Below, piece after piece: positions 1-8,288 of a stretch of DNA of 38,342 bases. The notes beneath the pieces were generated by a model. The model saw only the letters and a list, made by a program, of their open reading frames with translations, was not told where the DNA came from and made no database searches. This DNA is from Candidatus Nanopelagicales bacterium (GTDB taxonomy: Bacteria; Actinomycetota; Actinomycetes; S36-B12; UBA10799), in contig JAOAUD010000161.1 in assembly GCA_030157755.1 (NCBI GenBank), positions 1 through 38,342 of the forward strand, read 5' to 3'. Within the stretch, counting starts at the first letter, position 1. Each line of letters begins with the position of its first letter. Position numbers and translations under genes: made by a program.

Positions 1-52
1 GGGCCGTGGCGAAACGTGACGAACACAACGCAAAGAGTCAACCCTTGGGCTC

Positions 53-101
53 TTGCGTAAGTTACCGGCGAGTAGCATTATGTTTGTTACTGATGGGTAA
101 C
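53..101 (+). promoter_or_regulatory. fadE5 promoter with two operator-like inverted repeats
   Basis: Two copies of the same 16-bp pattern GTTAC-N6-GTARC lie at 61-76 and 86-101, 25 bp apart. The second has perfect 5-bp arms (GTTAC/GTAAC). A weak promoter can be drawn through them: -35 TTGCGT at 53-58, a 17-bp spacer, -10 CATTAT at 76-81. Copy 1 would then fill the spacer and copy 2 the start site, as expected for repression. TetR-type repressors commonly control fatty-acid genes in actinobacteria; which regulator binds here is not visible. Confidence 0.5.
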
Positions 102-131
102 CCCGAGCGGGACTGACTCCAAGGAGCCTCA

Positions 132-1964
132 ATGGGCCACTACAAGAGCAATTTGCGCGACATCGAATTCAACCTCTTCGAGGTCTTCGGTGCCGGCGAC
201 CGGCTGGGCAAGGGCCCATTCGCAGAGATGGACGAAGATACGGCGCGCTACCTGCTGCAGGAGAGCGAGAAGCTGGCTACCGGTCCGCTCGCGGATTCCT
301 TCGCGGCAATCGACCGCAACCCGCCCGTTTATGACCCAGCGACGTGCACCGTCACGATGCCGGAGGAATTCAAGAAGTCCTTCCAGGCTCTGTGGGATGC
401 CGGCTACTGGAACGCACCGCTGCCCGACAACTTGGGTGGATCAGGCGCGCCCCCCAGCCTCAACTGGGCAATGGCGGAAATGTTCCTCGGTGCCAACCCA
501 GCCGTCTACATGACGCTGGCCGGCCCCGGATTCGCCGCGATCCTTGACCACCTCGGTACGGATGAGCAGAAGCACTGGGCCGAGATCATGCTCGAGCGCG
601 CCTGGGGAGCCACGATGGTCCTCACCGAGCCCGATGCCGGATCTGACGTCGGCGCAGGCCGCACGAAGGCGATCCAGCAGCCCGATGGCAGCTGGCACAT
701 CGAGGGCGTCAAGCGCTTCATCACCGGTGGCGAAAACGACATCAACGAAAACATCATCCACCTGACGCTGGCCCGTCCCGAAGGTGCCGGACCTGGCACG
801 AAGGGCCTGAGCCTGTTCGTGGTTCCGAAGTACCTCTTCGACACCAAGACCGGCGAGCTCGGCGAGCGCAACGGTGTCTACACGACGAACATCGAAAAGA
901 AGATGGGCATCAAGGCGTCGACCACCTGCGAACTCACCTTCGGTGAGAAGCAGCCAGCAGTCGGCTACCTCGTCGGTGACGTCCACGACGGAATTGCCCA
1001 GATGTTCAAGGTCATCGAGTACGCCCGCATGCTCGTCGGCACGAAGGCGATCGCAACACTTTCGACCGGTTACCTCAACGCGTTGGACTACGCGAAGAAC
1101 CGCGTCCAGGGTGCGGACCTTACGCAGATGCTCGACAAGACCGCACCGCGCGTGACCATCACGCATCACCCGGATGTCCGACGCAGCCTGATGATTCAGA
1201 AGGCATACGCCGAGGGCCTGCGCGCGCTTGTTGCCTACACCGCGATGCACCAAGACAAGGTCGCGATGCACAACTCCGAGCACGGCGACGGGGACATGGA
1301 CGACCGCATGAACGATCTGCTGCTGCCGATCGTTAAGGGTGTTGGTTCTGAGCGCGCCTGGGTGCTGCTTGGCACCGAGTCGCTTCAGACCTTCGGTGGT
1401 TCCGGCTTCTTGCAGGACTACCCGCTCGAGCAGTACGTGCGCGACGCCAAGATCGACACCTTGTACGAAGGAACCACTGCCATCCAGGGCATGGACTTCT
1501 TCTTCCGCAAGATGGTGCGCGATCAGTTCCAGGCCGTCACGCAGCTCGCCAGCGAGATCACCGAAACGATCAAGAACACGTCCGAAGGCGACCAGCTCGC
1601 TGCCGAGCGTGAACTGCTGAGTACCGCGCTTGAAGATGTTCAGGGTCTGATCGGCACCCTCGGCGGCTGGCTCATGAAGAGCCAGGAGAACCCGAACGAG
1701 TTGTACCGGGTTGGCTTGAACACGAGCCGCCTACTGCTCGCGTGCGGCGATCTTGTCATCGGCTGGCTGCTGCTCAAGCAGGCCGACGTGGCAACGGCAG
1801 CGCTTGCTGCTGGCCCGAACGATCGCGACAAGCGGTTCTACGAAAGCAAGCTCGTCACGGCGCGCTGGTTCGCACAGAACCGTCTGCCGTTGATCGCAGC
1901 TGAGCGCGCGGTTGCCGAGGCAACGTCGCTCGAGGTCATGGAGATCGACGAAGACCTCTTCTAG
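132..1964 (+). CDS. fadE5: FadE5-type acyl-CoA dehydrogenase
   Basis: This flavoenzyme should catalyse the first step of fatty acid beta-oxidation, the FAD-dependent alpha,beta-dehydrogenation of acyl-CoA. The 610-residue length and sequence closely follow mycobacterial FadE5, from the [20 protein letters not shown] opening to the EVMEIDE-like end. It is longer than ordinary acyl-CoA dehydrogenases (about 380-400 residues) because of an extra C-terminal helical domain, roughly residues 470-600. Visible family blocks are [20 protein letters not shown] (FAD/substrate region), [16 protein letters not shown] and [11 protein letters not shown]. The ATG has a good ribosome site (AAGGAG at 121-126). 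The gene stands alone: operator-like repeats precede it and a strong terminator follows. The assignment to FadE5 rests on remembered similarity along the whole length and is firm; the chain-length preference is inferred only. Confidence 0.95.
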   Translation: MGHYKSNLRDIEFNLFEVFGAGDRLGKGPFAEMDEDTARYLLQESEKLATGPLADSFAAIDRNPPVYDPATCTVTMPEEFKKSFQALWDAGYWNAPLPDNLGGSGAPPSLNWAMAEMFLGANPAVYMTLAGPGFAAILDHLGTDEQKHWAEIMLERAWGATMVLTEPDAGSDVGAGRTKAIQQPDGSWHIEGVKRFITGGENDINENIIHLTLARPEGAGPGTKGLSLFVVPKYLFDTKTGELGERNGVYTTNIEKKMGIKASTTCELTFGEKQPAVGYLVGDVHDGIAQMFKVIEYARMLVGTKAIATLSTGYLNALDYAKNRVQGADLTQMLDKTAPRVTITHHPDVRRSLMIQKAYAEGLRALVAYTAMHQDKVAMHNSEHGDGDMDDRMNDLLLPIVKGVGSERAWVLLGTESLQTFGGSGFLQDYPLEQYVRDAKIDTLYEGTTAIQGMDFFFRKMVRDQFQAVTQLASEITETIKNTSEGDQLAAERELLSTALEDVQGLIGTLGGWLMKSQENPNELYRVGLNTSRLLLACGDLVIGWLLLKQADVATAALAAGPNDRDKRFYESKLVTARWFAQNRLPLIAAERAVAEATSLEVMEIDEDLF

Positions 1965-1974
1965 TTTTACCAAC

Positions 1975-2014
1975 CCGAAGGGGCTCAGACGCGACGGTGT
2001 CTGAGCCCCTTCGG
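1975..2014 (+). terminator. Strong intrinsic-type terminator after fadE5
   Basis: A perfect 16-bp inverted repeat (1975-1990 with 1999-2014) with an 8-nt loop starts 10 bp after the fadE5 stop. There is no long T run, as is usual in GC-rich actinobacteria. Confidence 0.85.
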
Positions 2015-2145
2015 CGTTCCTAGGTACCTCACGCGCCGCCGACCGGGCAAACATGCAGCAACGTGGCGGTCTGCTGCCCTCTAGCGGCGGCTAACCGCCA
2101 CAATCCGGATTGGTGGGACGGCTGAAACTGGCGATTGGCGCGACG

Positions 2146-2151
2146 TATGCT
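2146..2151 (+). promoter_or_regulatory. Putative -10 for leaderless copC transcript
   Basis: TATGCT is followed by 7 nt and then the ATG at 2159, the layout of a leaderless actinobacterial promoter. No convincing -35 is seen (TGAAAC at 2123-2128 is weak). Confidence 0.4.
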
Positions 2152-2158
2152 CACTGTC

Positions 2159-2755
2159 ATGCAGAAGTTCGCGGTGGGGTTGCTGGCGGCCGTCCTTACG
2201 TTGATTGGATTCGCCACCGCAACTCCGAGCCAGGCACACGACGAGCTGCTATCGACGACTCCCAAAAACGGTGCCCAGCTAGCTTCCGCACCGCCCGCGA
2301 TCGTCTTGAAGTTCGAAGAAGCGCCACTGAAAGACACCACGAAGATCGTCGCGACGGATAGCGCCGGGCGCCAAATTCCACTGACCGACATCGTCTTGGT
2401 TGGTGGGACTGCGACCGCGAAGTGGCCCACGGATGCGAGTGCCGGCACGTACAGCGTTGCCTGGCGCAACGTCGGTGCCGATGGCCACCCGCTCAGCGGC
2501 ACGTTCAGCTTCAGCTACACAACTGCCAACCAGGGCCCGACCGTCACTGCATCACCAACCGGTTCCCCCAACGCAGGTATCGGGGTGCCGACCCCAGTTC
2601 CCACGAGCAGCCCCGTCAGCGCGACTGGTCCCGCCGGTCTCGGCGGGACGATGTGGCTGCTTCCAACGGTCATCGGAGTCTTGATCATCGTCGGTGGCAT
2701 CTTCGGAATTCAGGCCGCCCGCAAGCGCAAGAAGAACGACCGACCCAATACCTAA
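2159..2755 (+). CDS. copC: CopC-domain copper-binding protein, membrane anchored
   Basis: This is an exported copper-binding protein of the CopC family. A signal peptide covers about residues 1-26 (MQKFAVGLLAAVLTLIGFA...SQA), and cleavage would expose an N-terminal histidine (AHDELLSTTPKNG), the usual CopC copper ligand. A beta-sandwich of about 95 residues follows and contains the typical VGADGHPLSGTFSF block with a second histidine. Then come a Pro/Ser/Thr-rich linker and a C-terminal transmembrane helix ending in a Lys/Arg-rich stop, so the domain is tethered outside the cell. In-frame upstream starts exist at 2147 (ATG) and 2135 (TTG). I chose 2159 because it follows a -10 hexamer and gives the best signal peptide. 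Only 24 bp separate it from the CopD-CtaG gene, so the two probably form one copper-handling operon. Confidence 0.87.
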   Translation: MQKFAVGLLAAVLTLIGFATATPSQAHDELLSTTPKNGAQLASAPPAIVLKFEEAPLKDTTKIVATDSAGRQIPLTDIVLVGGTATAKWPTDASAGTYSVAWRNVGADGHPLSGTFSFSYTTANQGPTVTASPTGSPNAGIGVPTPVPTSSPVSATGPAGLGGTMWLLPTVIGVLIIVGGIFGIQAARKRKKNDRPNT

Positions 2756-2779
2756 ACCACGAGCGCTAGGAACCTGAAC

Positions 2780-4819
2780 GTGGCAACCCAGACGCATCCA
2801 CCAACCGAGACCGCAACCGCACCCGAGGTGCGGCGGTCCGGAATCCTGGTGCGCGTCGTTCTCGCCTTCGGCCTCATCGCGGTCTTGTCCGCCCTCGTCG
2901 GAGTTGTGCTATCCGGCGCGAGTTACGAACCCGCGCCTGGCGGCCTGCCAGATGCCGGACCGGTTGTCGGTTGGCTACTGCCGGTTGTCGGAGCGCTCAC
3001 CTTCGCGGCTGCCATGGCGACGGTGGGTTGGCTGCTCTTGGCCGGGTTCCTGGATCCCACGGCCGGCAAGACCACCGTGTCTAGGCGCGGACGGACCGCG
3101 TTGCTGCGTGCCAGCGCCGCAGCCGGTGTGTGGTGCGTTCTTTCTCTCGTCGCAGCCGTCTTCAAACTCGCGAGCATTCTGGGAATCGACCTAGGTACCG
3201 CGGTCGGATCGAGCACGTTCACCACCTACGCGTGGGACATCATCGACGTCCGAACCTTGCTTATCTGCGCATTGCTCGCCGCGGTGATTTGTGTCGGAGC
3301 GGCAATCAGCGTCAGCCTGACCGGAACGACAGTCTGGTTCGTCATGGCGGTCGTAGCCGTCGCAGTTCCGGCGATGGCGGGCCACGCGGCTGGCCTCGGC
3401 GACCACGGTCTGGCACTAGTGAACGGCGTCGCCCACGCGGTCGCGGCGACAGTGTGGGTTGGCGGGCTCATTGCGCTCGGTGCAACGGTCTGGCCTAAGG
3501 CAGAAACGGTCGGCATCGCCGCTCGTCGATTCGGTCTCTTGGCGATGGCATGCGTCGTGGTGCTCGTGGCTTCCGGAATCGCCAACGCCTACGTCCGCCT
3601 AGGAAGCCCGGCCGACCTCGTCACCAGTGGATACGGGCGCCTGGTCCTAGCCAAGTCGGCGCTGTTGATTGCGCTCGTGGCGATCGCTGCCTGGATCCGC
3701 AAGCGACTGCTCCCCCAACTCACCGGCGACAAATCGCGGCGCACGTTCGCGAAGCTCGCGGGCCTCGAACTCGCGCTGATGGGAATCGCTAGCGGACTCG
3801 GTGTTGCGCTGTCGGTGACGGCCCCCACGCGTGCCGCCGTGGAGTTCCCCACCCAGGCCGAAGCGTTGCTCGGATTCGCCTTTCCGCCCGCACCAAGTGC
3901 AAGTTCCCTGATCCTCGGATGGGACTTCGACGCACTGTTCTTCGTTCTCGGAATTGCTGCGTGTGTGTACTACTCGATTGGCGTCGCTCGCCTGCGCGCA
4001 CGCGGGGACCACTGGCCGATCTCCCGCACAATCTGCTGGTTCATCGGGTGGGGGATCGTCATCTGGGCGACCAACGCCGGACTTGCCACGTATGCCGAGG
4101 TATCCGTGGGCATTCACATGATTCAGCACATGACGCTGACCATGATGGCGCCGATCTTCCTGGTTCTCGCAGGTCCCGTCACCTTGGCGTTGCGGGCGCT
4201 CAAGCCGTCGCCAACCGGCGGGCGCGGACCGCGCGAACTGCTCATGGGTGGGCTTCACTCAACGCTCGCGAGATTCTTCACGAACCCGATCACGATCCTC
4301 GTGATCTACGTTCTGGGCCTCTACGGGCTTTACCTCACGAATGTCTTTGGCTCGCTGATGAGCAGCCACATCGGGCACATCGTGATGACAACGCACTTCC
4401 TGGTTGCCGGAATCCTGCTGGCCTACGTGGCGATCGGGATCGATCCGAAGCCGACGCCGCTGCCGTTCTGGGGCCGGATGATGCTGGTCTTGGCCGCGAT
4501 CATCCTGCACACCTTCTTTGCTGTGGTCATGATGTCGAGCACCACGTTGATCGGTGCCACCTGGTATTCCCAAGTGAGACCTCCGTGGCTCATCGACCCC
4601 GTGAAGGACTCGATGCTTGGTGGTCAGATCGCTTGGGGTGTTGGCGAAATTCCGACGCTGATCATGATGATCATCATCGCCGTCCAGTGGGCGAGAAGCG
4701 ATGAGCGCGAGTCGAAGCGCCGCGACAGGTTCACCAATGATCACGGCGATCACGAACTTGATGACTACAACGCCTACCTAACGAAGCTGAACGAGCTCAA
4801 CGCGCAGGCGAAGAAGTAG
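2780..4819 (+). CDS. CopD-CtaG fusion: copper transport / cytochrome oxidase assembly membrane protein
   Basis: This 679-residue polytopic protein joins two copper-related membrane domains. The N-terminal half (about 1-345) has several hydrophobic helices and the CopD block GHAAGLGDHG...VAHAVAATVWVGGL near residues 201-230. The C-terminal half (about 370-640) is a CtaG/caa3-type cytochrome c oxidase assembly domain with HMIQHM at 446-451 and further histidines in SSHIGHIVMTTHF and ILHTFF. The same fusion is common in actinobacteria. With CopC upstream, a plausible role is copper uptake or delivery to respiratory oxidase. The GTG start is preceded by TAGGAAC, a fair ribosome site. The last 40 residues are charged and probably cytoplasmic. 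The domain assignment is firm; the direction of copper movement is inference. Confidence 0.9.
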   Translation: MATQTHPPTETATAPEVRRSGILVRVVLAFGLIAVLSALVGVVLSGASYEPAPGGLPDAGPVVGWLLPVVGALTFAAAMATVGWLLLAGFLDPTAGKTTVSRRGRTALLRASAAAGVWCVLSLVAAVFKLASILGIDLGTAVGSSTFTTYAWDIIDVRTLLICALLAAVICVGAAISVSLTGTTVWFVMAVVAVAVPAMAGHAAGLGDHGLALVNGVAHAVAATVWVGGLIALGATVWPKAETVGIAARRFGLLAMACVVVLVASGIANAYVRLGSPADLVTSGYGRLVLAKSALLIALVAIAAWIRKRLLPQLTGDKSRRTFAKLAGLELALMGIASGLGVALSVTAPTRAAVEFPTQAEALLGFAFPPAPSASSLILGWDFDALFFVLGIAACVYYSIGVARLRARGDHWPISRTICWFIGWGIVIWATNAGLATYAEVSVGIHMIQHMTLTMMAPIFLVLAGPVTLALRALKPSPTGGRGPRELLMGGLHSTLARFFTNPITILVIYVLGLYGLYLTNVFGSLMSSHIGHIVMTTHFLVAGILLAYVAIGIDPKPTPLPFWGRMMLVLAAIILHTFFAVVMMSSTTLIGATWYSQVRPPWLIDPVKDSMLGGQIAWGVGEIPTLIMMIIIAVQWARSDERESKRRDRFTNDHGDHELDDYNAYLTKLNELNAQAKK

Positions 4820-4826
4820 CTCCTGC

Positions 4827-4876
4827 CGACATTCGGTGGATTTGGCTACTCCAGGCTCCAATCTCACCGAATGTTG
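4827..4876. terminator. Inverted repeat after copper operon
   Basis: Arms 4827-4838 and 4865-4876 match at 11 of 12 positions, with a core ACATTCGGTG/CACCGAATGT that is perfect over 10 bp; the loop is 26 nt. It begins 8 bp after the CopD-CtaG stop and could end the transcript, although the loop is long for a terminator. Confidence 0.45.
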
Positions 4877-4882
4877 CGATTC

Positions 4883-4896
4883 CCCGCCCGGGCGGG
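4883..4896. repeat. 14-bp perfect palindrome
   Basis: CCCGCCCGGGCGGG is fully self-complementary. It lies 6 bp beyond the preceding inverted repeat. It may add to termination; no protein site is recognised. Confidence 0.5.
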
Positions 4897-4994
4897 CTTC
4901 AAACAACCCGAAGTGCTCAGCAAACTCGACGAAAACATGTTCGGCCAATTCATCTAGGCTCCCGCTGACCGGTAGGAGCCGCAATGCGACCTTG

Positions 4995-5078
4995 ACGCCG
5001 CTGGACGGGGTCGGCCACTTCTGCATGCAGGAAGCCCCTGCCGAGTGGAACGCCGCCGTTCTGGACTTCTGGCAGTAA
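4995..5078 (+). pseudogene. 3' remnant of an alpha/beta hydrolase gene
   Basis: The final 25 codons before the TAA at 5076-5078 read PLDGVGHFCMQEAPAEW then NAAVLDFW. This matches the usual C-terminal end of alpha/beta-hydrolase-fold enzymes such as epoxide hydrolases and haloalkane dehalogenases: the catalytic His in GHF, then QEEAPEEVNAALLDFL-like sequence. Nothing upstream in the same frame resembles the rest of the fold, so only the tail of a deleted gene seems to remain. It ends 6 bp from the stop of the convergent nitrilase-family gene. An alternative is chance similarity, but the motif order is specific. Confidence 0.55.
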
Positions 5079-5084
5079 GCCTGG

Positions 5085-5867
5085 CTATCGCAGCCTGCGG
5101 TCGCGCAACACAGGAAAAGCCGCACGCACTTCGTCGGGATACCCGGCGTCAAGGTCGGCTGTCAGTACACCTTCGTCAGTGTCGGCAGCGGCGACCACGT
5201 CACCCCATGGGTCGGTGATCAGGCTTTCGCCGCCGAGTTGGTGACCGCCATGGAATCCGGTTTCGTTGCATCCCACGACCCACAGTTGGTTCTCGCAGGA
5301 GCGAGCTGACGCCAACAACTTCCACCGGTTGATCCGCTTCGTTGGCCACCCAGAAGCAAGCAGGACGGCTGTTGCCCCCTCATCGACGAATGCCCTGAAC
5401 AGTTCGGGGAATCGCAAGTCGTAACACGTCGCCAGCGCCGTGCGGCCCAGCGGCGTATCAATCACGACGACGTTTTCGCCAGCCGTCAGAGTCGCCGCTT
5501 CGCCGATGTCAAAACCGAACAAGTGGATCTTGCGATAGGTGCCAACGAGGTCGCCCTGCGGGTTGAAGACCACGGACGTGTTGAAGTACTCGCCACCACC
5601 TGCATCCTCAACAAAAGATCCGCCGTGTATCCACGTCTGGGTTCGAGCTGCCACCTCTGCCAGTGAATCGACAACTGGGCCGTCGAGCGGTTGTGCATGT
5701 TCAACGCCGAGTTCAAGGTCGAACGCTCCGGTAGGCCACAGCTCAGGAAGCAGGACTAGATCTGATTCCTCCGCCGCTGATGCGGCAGCCGCACAAGCCC
5801 TCGCAACGCGTTCGTGAACTGGTTCAGTAGCGTCGACCGCCAGCTGAAGCAACGAAACTCGTGTCAT
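5085..5867 (-). CDS. Carbon-nitrogen hydrolase (nitrilase superfamily)
   Basis: This cytoplasmic amidohydrolase of 260 residues has the nitrilase-superfamily triad: Glu42 (VLLPELW), Lys113 (TYRKIHLFGFD) and Cys148 (ALATCYDLRFPELF). The length and the FGFDIGE and CYDLRFPE blocks resemble the omega-amidase/NIT2-like branch, which hydrolyses small amides. The precise substrate cannot be read from the sequence. I start at the ATG at 5867 because TACCTT lies 6 nt upstream and because homologues begin at this point; a longer open frame upstream has no family features. The gene is divergent from the MPI-family gene, with 73 bp between the starts. Confidence 0.88.
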   Translation of the reverse strand: MTRVSLLQLAVDATEPVHERVARACAAAASAAEESDLVLLPELWPTGAFDLELGVEHAQPLDGPVVDSLAEVAARTQTWIHGGSFVEDAGGGEYFNTSVVFNPQGDLVGTYRKIHLFGFDIGEAATLTAGENVVVIDTPLGRTALATCYDLRFPELFRAFVDEGATAVLLASGWPTKRINRWKLLASARSCENQLWVVGCNETGFHGGHQLGGESLITDPWGDVVAAADTDEGVLTADLDAGYPDEVRAAFPVLRDRRLR

Positions 5868-5873
5868 GTGTGA

Positions 5874-5879
5874 AAGGTA
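5874..5879 (-). promoter_or_regulatory. Putative -10 for leaderless nitrilase-family gene
   Basis: On the minus strand TACCTT is followed by 6 nt and the ATG, which suggests a leaderless transcript. Confidence 0.5.
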
Positions 5880-5928
5880 CCGGCAACACTTGTTGGTCCC
5901 CACATTCCATCGACCGCAAACGGCTTCG

Positions 5929-5934
5929 TACCCT
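5929..5934 (+). promoter_or_regulatory. Putative -10 for leaderless MPI-family gene
   Basis: TACCCT is followed by 6 nt and the GTG at 5941. No Shine-Dalgarno sequence is visible, so translation is probably leaderless. Confidence 0.5.
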
Positions 5935-5940
5935 CGAACT

Positions 5941-6813
5941 GTGAGCACCGAACATGGCGATGGTCCCGAACCCCTGAAGCTCGAGTCGGCAAGTGTCCCG
6001 GAGTTGGTCGCGGTCTGGCTCAACTCACTTGATGCCTTCACCGAGGTCGCACTCAAGCTCACCGCGACCGCCTGGAACACACCGAGCCCTTGCCCCGGAT
6101 GGACTGCCGGTGACGTCGTTGCTCACGTGTTGTCGCTTGAGAGCGAGATGCACGGTGACCCGCTACCCGACCACGAACCGGATTGGGCGGCGCTGCCTCA
6201 CGTCACTAACGACTTCAGCCGCTACACCGAAGTCCCAGTCGACTGGTATCGGAGCAAAGGTCGCGATGTGGTGCTGGCTGAGCTCCGAGAAATTGTCGAA
6301 TGGCGCAAACAAGATCTTGCCGACATTGGGGAAGATCCCACCGAACTGATGGATGGCCCTGGCGGAATGCGGATGCCCCGGGTGCGAATGATCCGAACTC
6401 GCATCCTGGACACCTGGATGCACGAGCAGGACATCCGCACGGCAGCCGCGATCCCGGGCGGGCTTGGCAGCGACGGGGCCTGGGTAGCTGCCGGCCAGTT
6501 CTTGTCCGGCCTTCCGTATGTGTGGGGCAAGGCTGTCGGTGCACCCATCGGCTCGTCGCTGCAACTAGCGATCACTGGCCCAGGTGTTGAGTTCGAACGC
6601 ACGGTGGTCGTCGCCGACGATGGCCGTGCGCGGTTCGTTGATGGCCTCATCCACCAACCAACCCTGCGGCTGGCGAGCAGTTGGCCCATGTACGCATCCC
6701 TTTCCGGTGGGCGGATGGGCGCAATCGCCGAAGCACAACGCGGGCGTATCGAGTTTCACGGCGACTTCGAACTTTCACAACAACTCCTTCCTGCACTTTC
6801 GATTACTCCGTGA
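5941..6813 (+). CDS. Maleylpyruvate isomerase family mycothiol-dependent enzyme
   Basis: This 290-residue protein belongs to the DinB/MDMPI superfamily, whose actinobacterial members use mycothiol in isomerase or thiol-transfer reactions. The N-terminal four-helix domain shows PCPGWTAGDVVAHVLSLE (first metal-ligand His) and RILDTWMHEQDIR, the typical WxHxxDIR block with the remaining Glu/His ligands. The C-terminal third is a smaller alpha/beta domain. The true substrate is unknown; most family members are not maleylpyruvate isomerases. I use the GTG at 5941 because a -10 hexamer sits 6 nt upstream, although the frame stays open back to 5866. The stop overlaps the start of the MFS gene (GTGA), so the two are translationally coupled. 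Confidence 0.8.
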   Translation: MSTEHGDGPEPLKLESASVPELVAVWLNSLDAFTEVALKLTATAWNTPSPCPGWTAGDVVAHVLSLESEMHGDPLPDHEPDWAALPHVTNDFSRYTEVPVDWYRSKGRDVVLAELREIVEWRKQDLADIGEDPTELMDGPGGMRMPRVRMIRTRILDTWMHEQDIRTAAAIPGGLGSDGAWVAAGQFLSGLPYVWGKAVGAPIGSSLQLAITGPGVEFERTVVVADDGRARFVDGLIHQPTLRLASSWPMYASLSGGRMGAIAEAQRGRIEFHGDFELSQQLLPALSITP

Positions 6814-8288
6814 GCGACGCGGGAGAATCCGCCAGTCCGCTGACGTGGGGGTCGCGCCGAGCCCGTCTCGCGCTGACCGCAACGATCATGGGTTCGGGCC
6901 TGGCGTTTCTCGACGGATCGGTCATCGCCGTCGCGTCCCCTCACATTGCCGATGACCTCGGCGGCGGACTCGCAACCATCCAATGGGTGTTTGACGGTTA
7001 CCTGTTGATGCTTGGCGCACTCGTCTTGGTTGGTGGGTCACTCGGGGACTTGCTCGGCAAGCGATCAGTGTTCATCGCGGGCACCGCGGCGTTTGGCGTG
7101 ACGTCGGTGCTGTGCGGATTAGCACCGACCGCGTTGATCTTGGTGGTCGCGCGCATGGGCCAGGGTGCGGCGGCGGCGCTCGTAGTTCCAACCTCGCTCG
7201 CACTGGTCAACACCTTGTTCGGCGGCGCTGACCGAGGCAAGGCAATCGGCGCCTGGTCCGGACTCGCGGGGGTATTCACTGCGGTCGGCCCGTTTGTCGG
7301 TGGGTTACTGGTGGATACCGGGACCGGGGGTTGGCGGTGGGTCTTTCTGATCAACATTCCACTGGTCATCGGTGCGATCACGCTGGCACTGATGTCGATC
7401 CCGAACGTCCCCGGGACGCGCACCAGTGAGTCGTTGCGATCTCAGGTCGACGTCCTGGGCGGGCTGCTCGCTGTTGGCGGGTTGGCATTTGTCGTCGGAC
7501 CCTTGATTGAGATCGCGAAGCTGGGCGCCTGGTTGACGTTCGTCTTGGTTGCGATTGGCCTTGTGTTGCTGGCGTTGCTGGTTCTCGTCGAACGTCGCCG
7601 CGAACGCACACTTCGACCGCCGCCAATGGTCTCGCTCACCCTCTTTCGCATTCGCACGTTTAGCGTGGCCAACGTCGTGACGTTCGTGGTCTACGGTGCG
7701 CTGGGATCAGCGTTCTTCCTCGTCACGATCGCGCTTCAACAGGGCATGGGATACACCGCCGTCGCTGCTGGGCTGGCAGGAATCCCGGTGACAGTGATGC
7801 TCGCGCTCTTTTCATCGAAGGTCGGTGGGCTACTTCCCCGCCTTGGGGCGCGAACGTTGCTGACAGTCGGTCCGCTGATCATGGCTGTCGGAATGGTGAT
7901 GCTGGGAATGATGCGACCTGGACAGTCCTACTGGGTGGGGGTCTTCCCTGGCTTCATGATCTTCGCTGCAGGTCTGGTGCTGGTTGTTGCCCCGGTGACG
8001 GCGACAGCACTTGCCGACGTCTCCGCGAACGAATCGGGTACGGCATCTGGAGTGAACAATGCCGTCGCCCGAATCGGCAGCTTGATCGCGATCATCTTGC
8101 TGCCGCTGATTGGCGGGCTCGCGGCATCGCAGGCGCAGGGTCTACAGACCGGTGTCGACATCCTCGACGGGTACCGAACGTCGATGTTCGCAGCAGCGGC
8201 GATCTGCGTCTTTGGCGCTGGCCTTGCTACGGTCGGATTCAACCGCAGTGACGGTCGGGTGGTCGCAACCGAAGCTGCGGGCCGCTAA
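6810..8288 (+). CDS. MFS drug:H+ antiporter, DHA2 (14-TM, EmrB/QacA-like)
   Basis: This is a major facilitator exporter of 492 residues with about 14 hydrophobic helices, the size of the DHA2 multidrug family. Visible signatures are FLDGSVIAVASPHI in helix 1, motif A as GGSLGDLLGKRSVF in loop 2-3, and the antiporter motif C region GLAGVFTAVGPFVGGLLV. It should export small molecules in exchange for protons across the plasma membrane; the substrate is not predictable. The GTG start overlaps the upstream TGA by 4 bp, so expression follows the MPI-family enzyme. The pair may modify and expel a toxic compound, which is inference. Its 3' end overlaps the stop of the convergent aminotransferase gene by 4 bp. 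Confidence 0.9.
   Translation: MSDAGESASPLTWGSRRARLALTATIMGSGLAFLDGSVIAVASPHIADDLGGGLATIQWVFDGYLLMLGALVLVGGSLGDLLGKRSVFIAGTAAFGVTSVLCGLAPTALILVVARMGQGAAAALVVPTSLALVNTLFGGADRGKAIGAWSGLAGVFTAVGPFVGGLLVDTGTGGWRWVFLINIPLVIGAITLALMSIPNVPGTRTSESLRSQVDVLGGLLAVGGLAFVVGPLIEIAKLGAWLTFVLVAIGLVLLALLVLVERRRERTLRPPPMVSLTLFRIRTFSVANVVTFVVYGALGSAFFLVTIALQQGMGYTAVAAGLAGIPVTVMLALFSSKVGGLLPRLGARTLLTVGPLIMAVGMVMLGMMRPGQSYWVGVFPGFMIFAAGLVLVVAPVTATALADVSANESGTASGVNNAVARIGSLIAIILLPLIGGLAASQAQGLQTGVDILDGYRTSMFAAAAICVFGAGLATVGFNRSDGRVVATEAAGR

Noticed and set aside
441-1283. Long open frame antisense to fadE5
   Set aside because: It mirrors the high-GC third-codon pattern of fadE5, has no domain sense and no ribosome site. 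Similar long antisense frames at 9404-10426 and 11890-12597 were rejected for the same reason.
4836-5078. Small complete 80-residue gene
   Set aside because: Only the last 25 codons resemble protein, and they match a hydrolase C-terminus. The upstream codons overlap hairpins and look non-coding.
8285-8288. Frameshift or assembly error at the overlap of the MFS and aminotransferase stops
   Set aside because: Both proteins end normally for their families; a 4-bp tail-to-tail overlap (CTAA) is ordinary.
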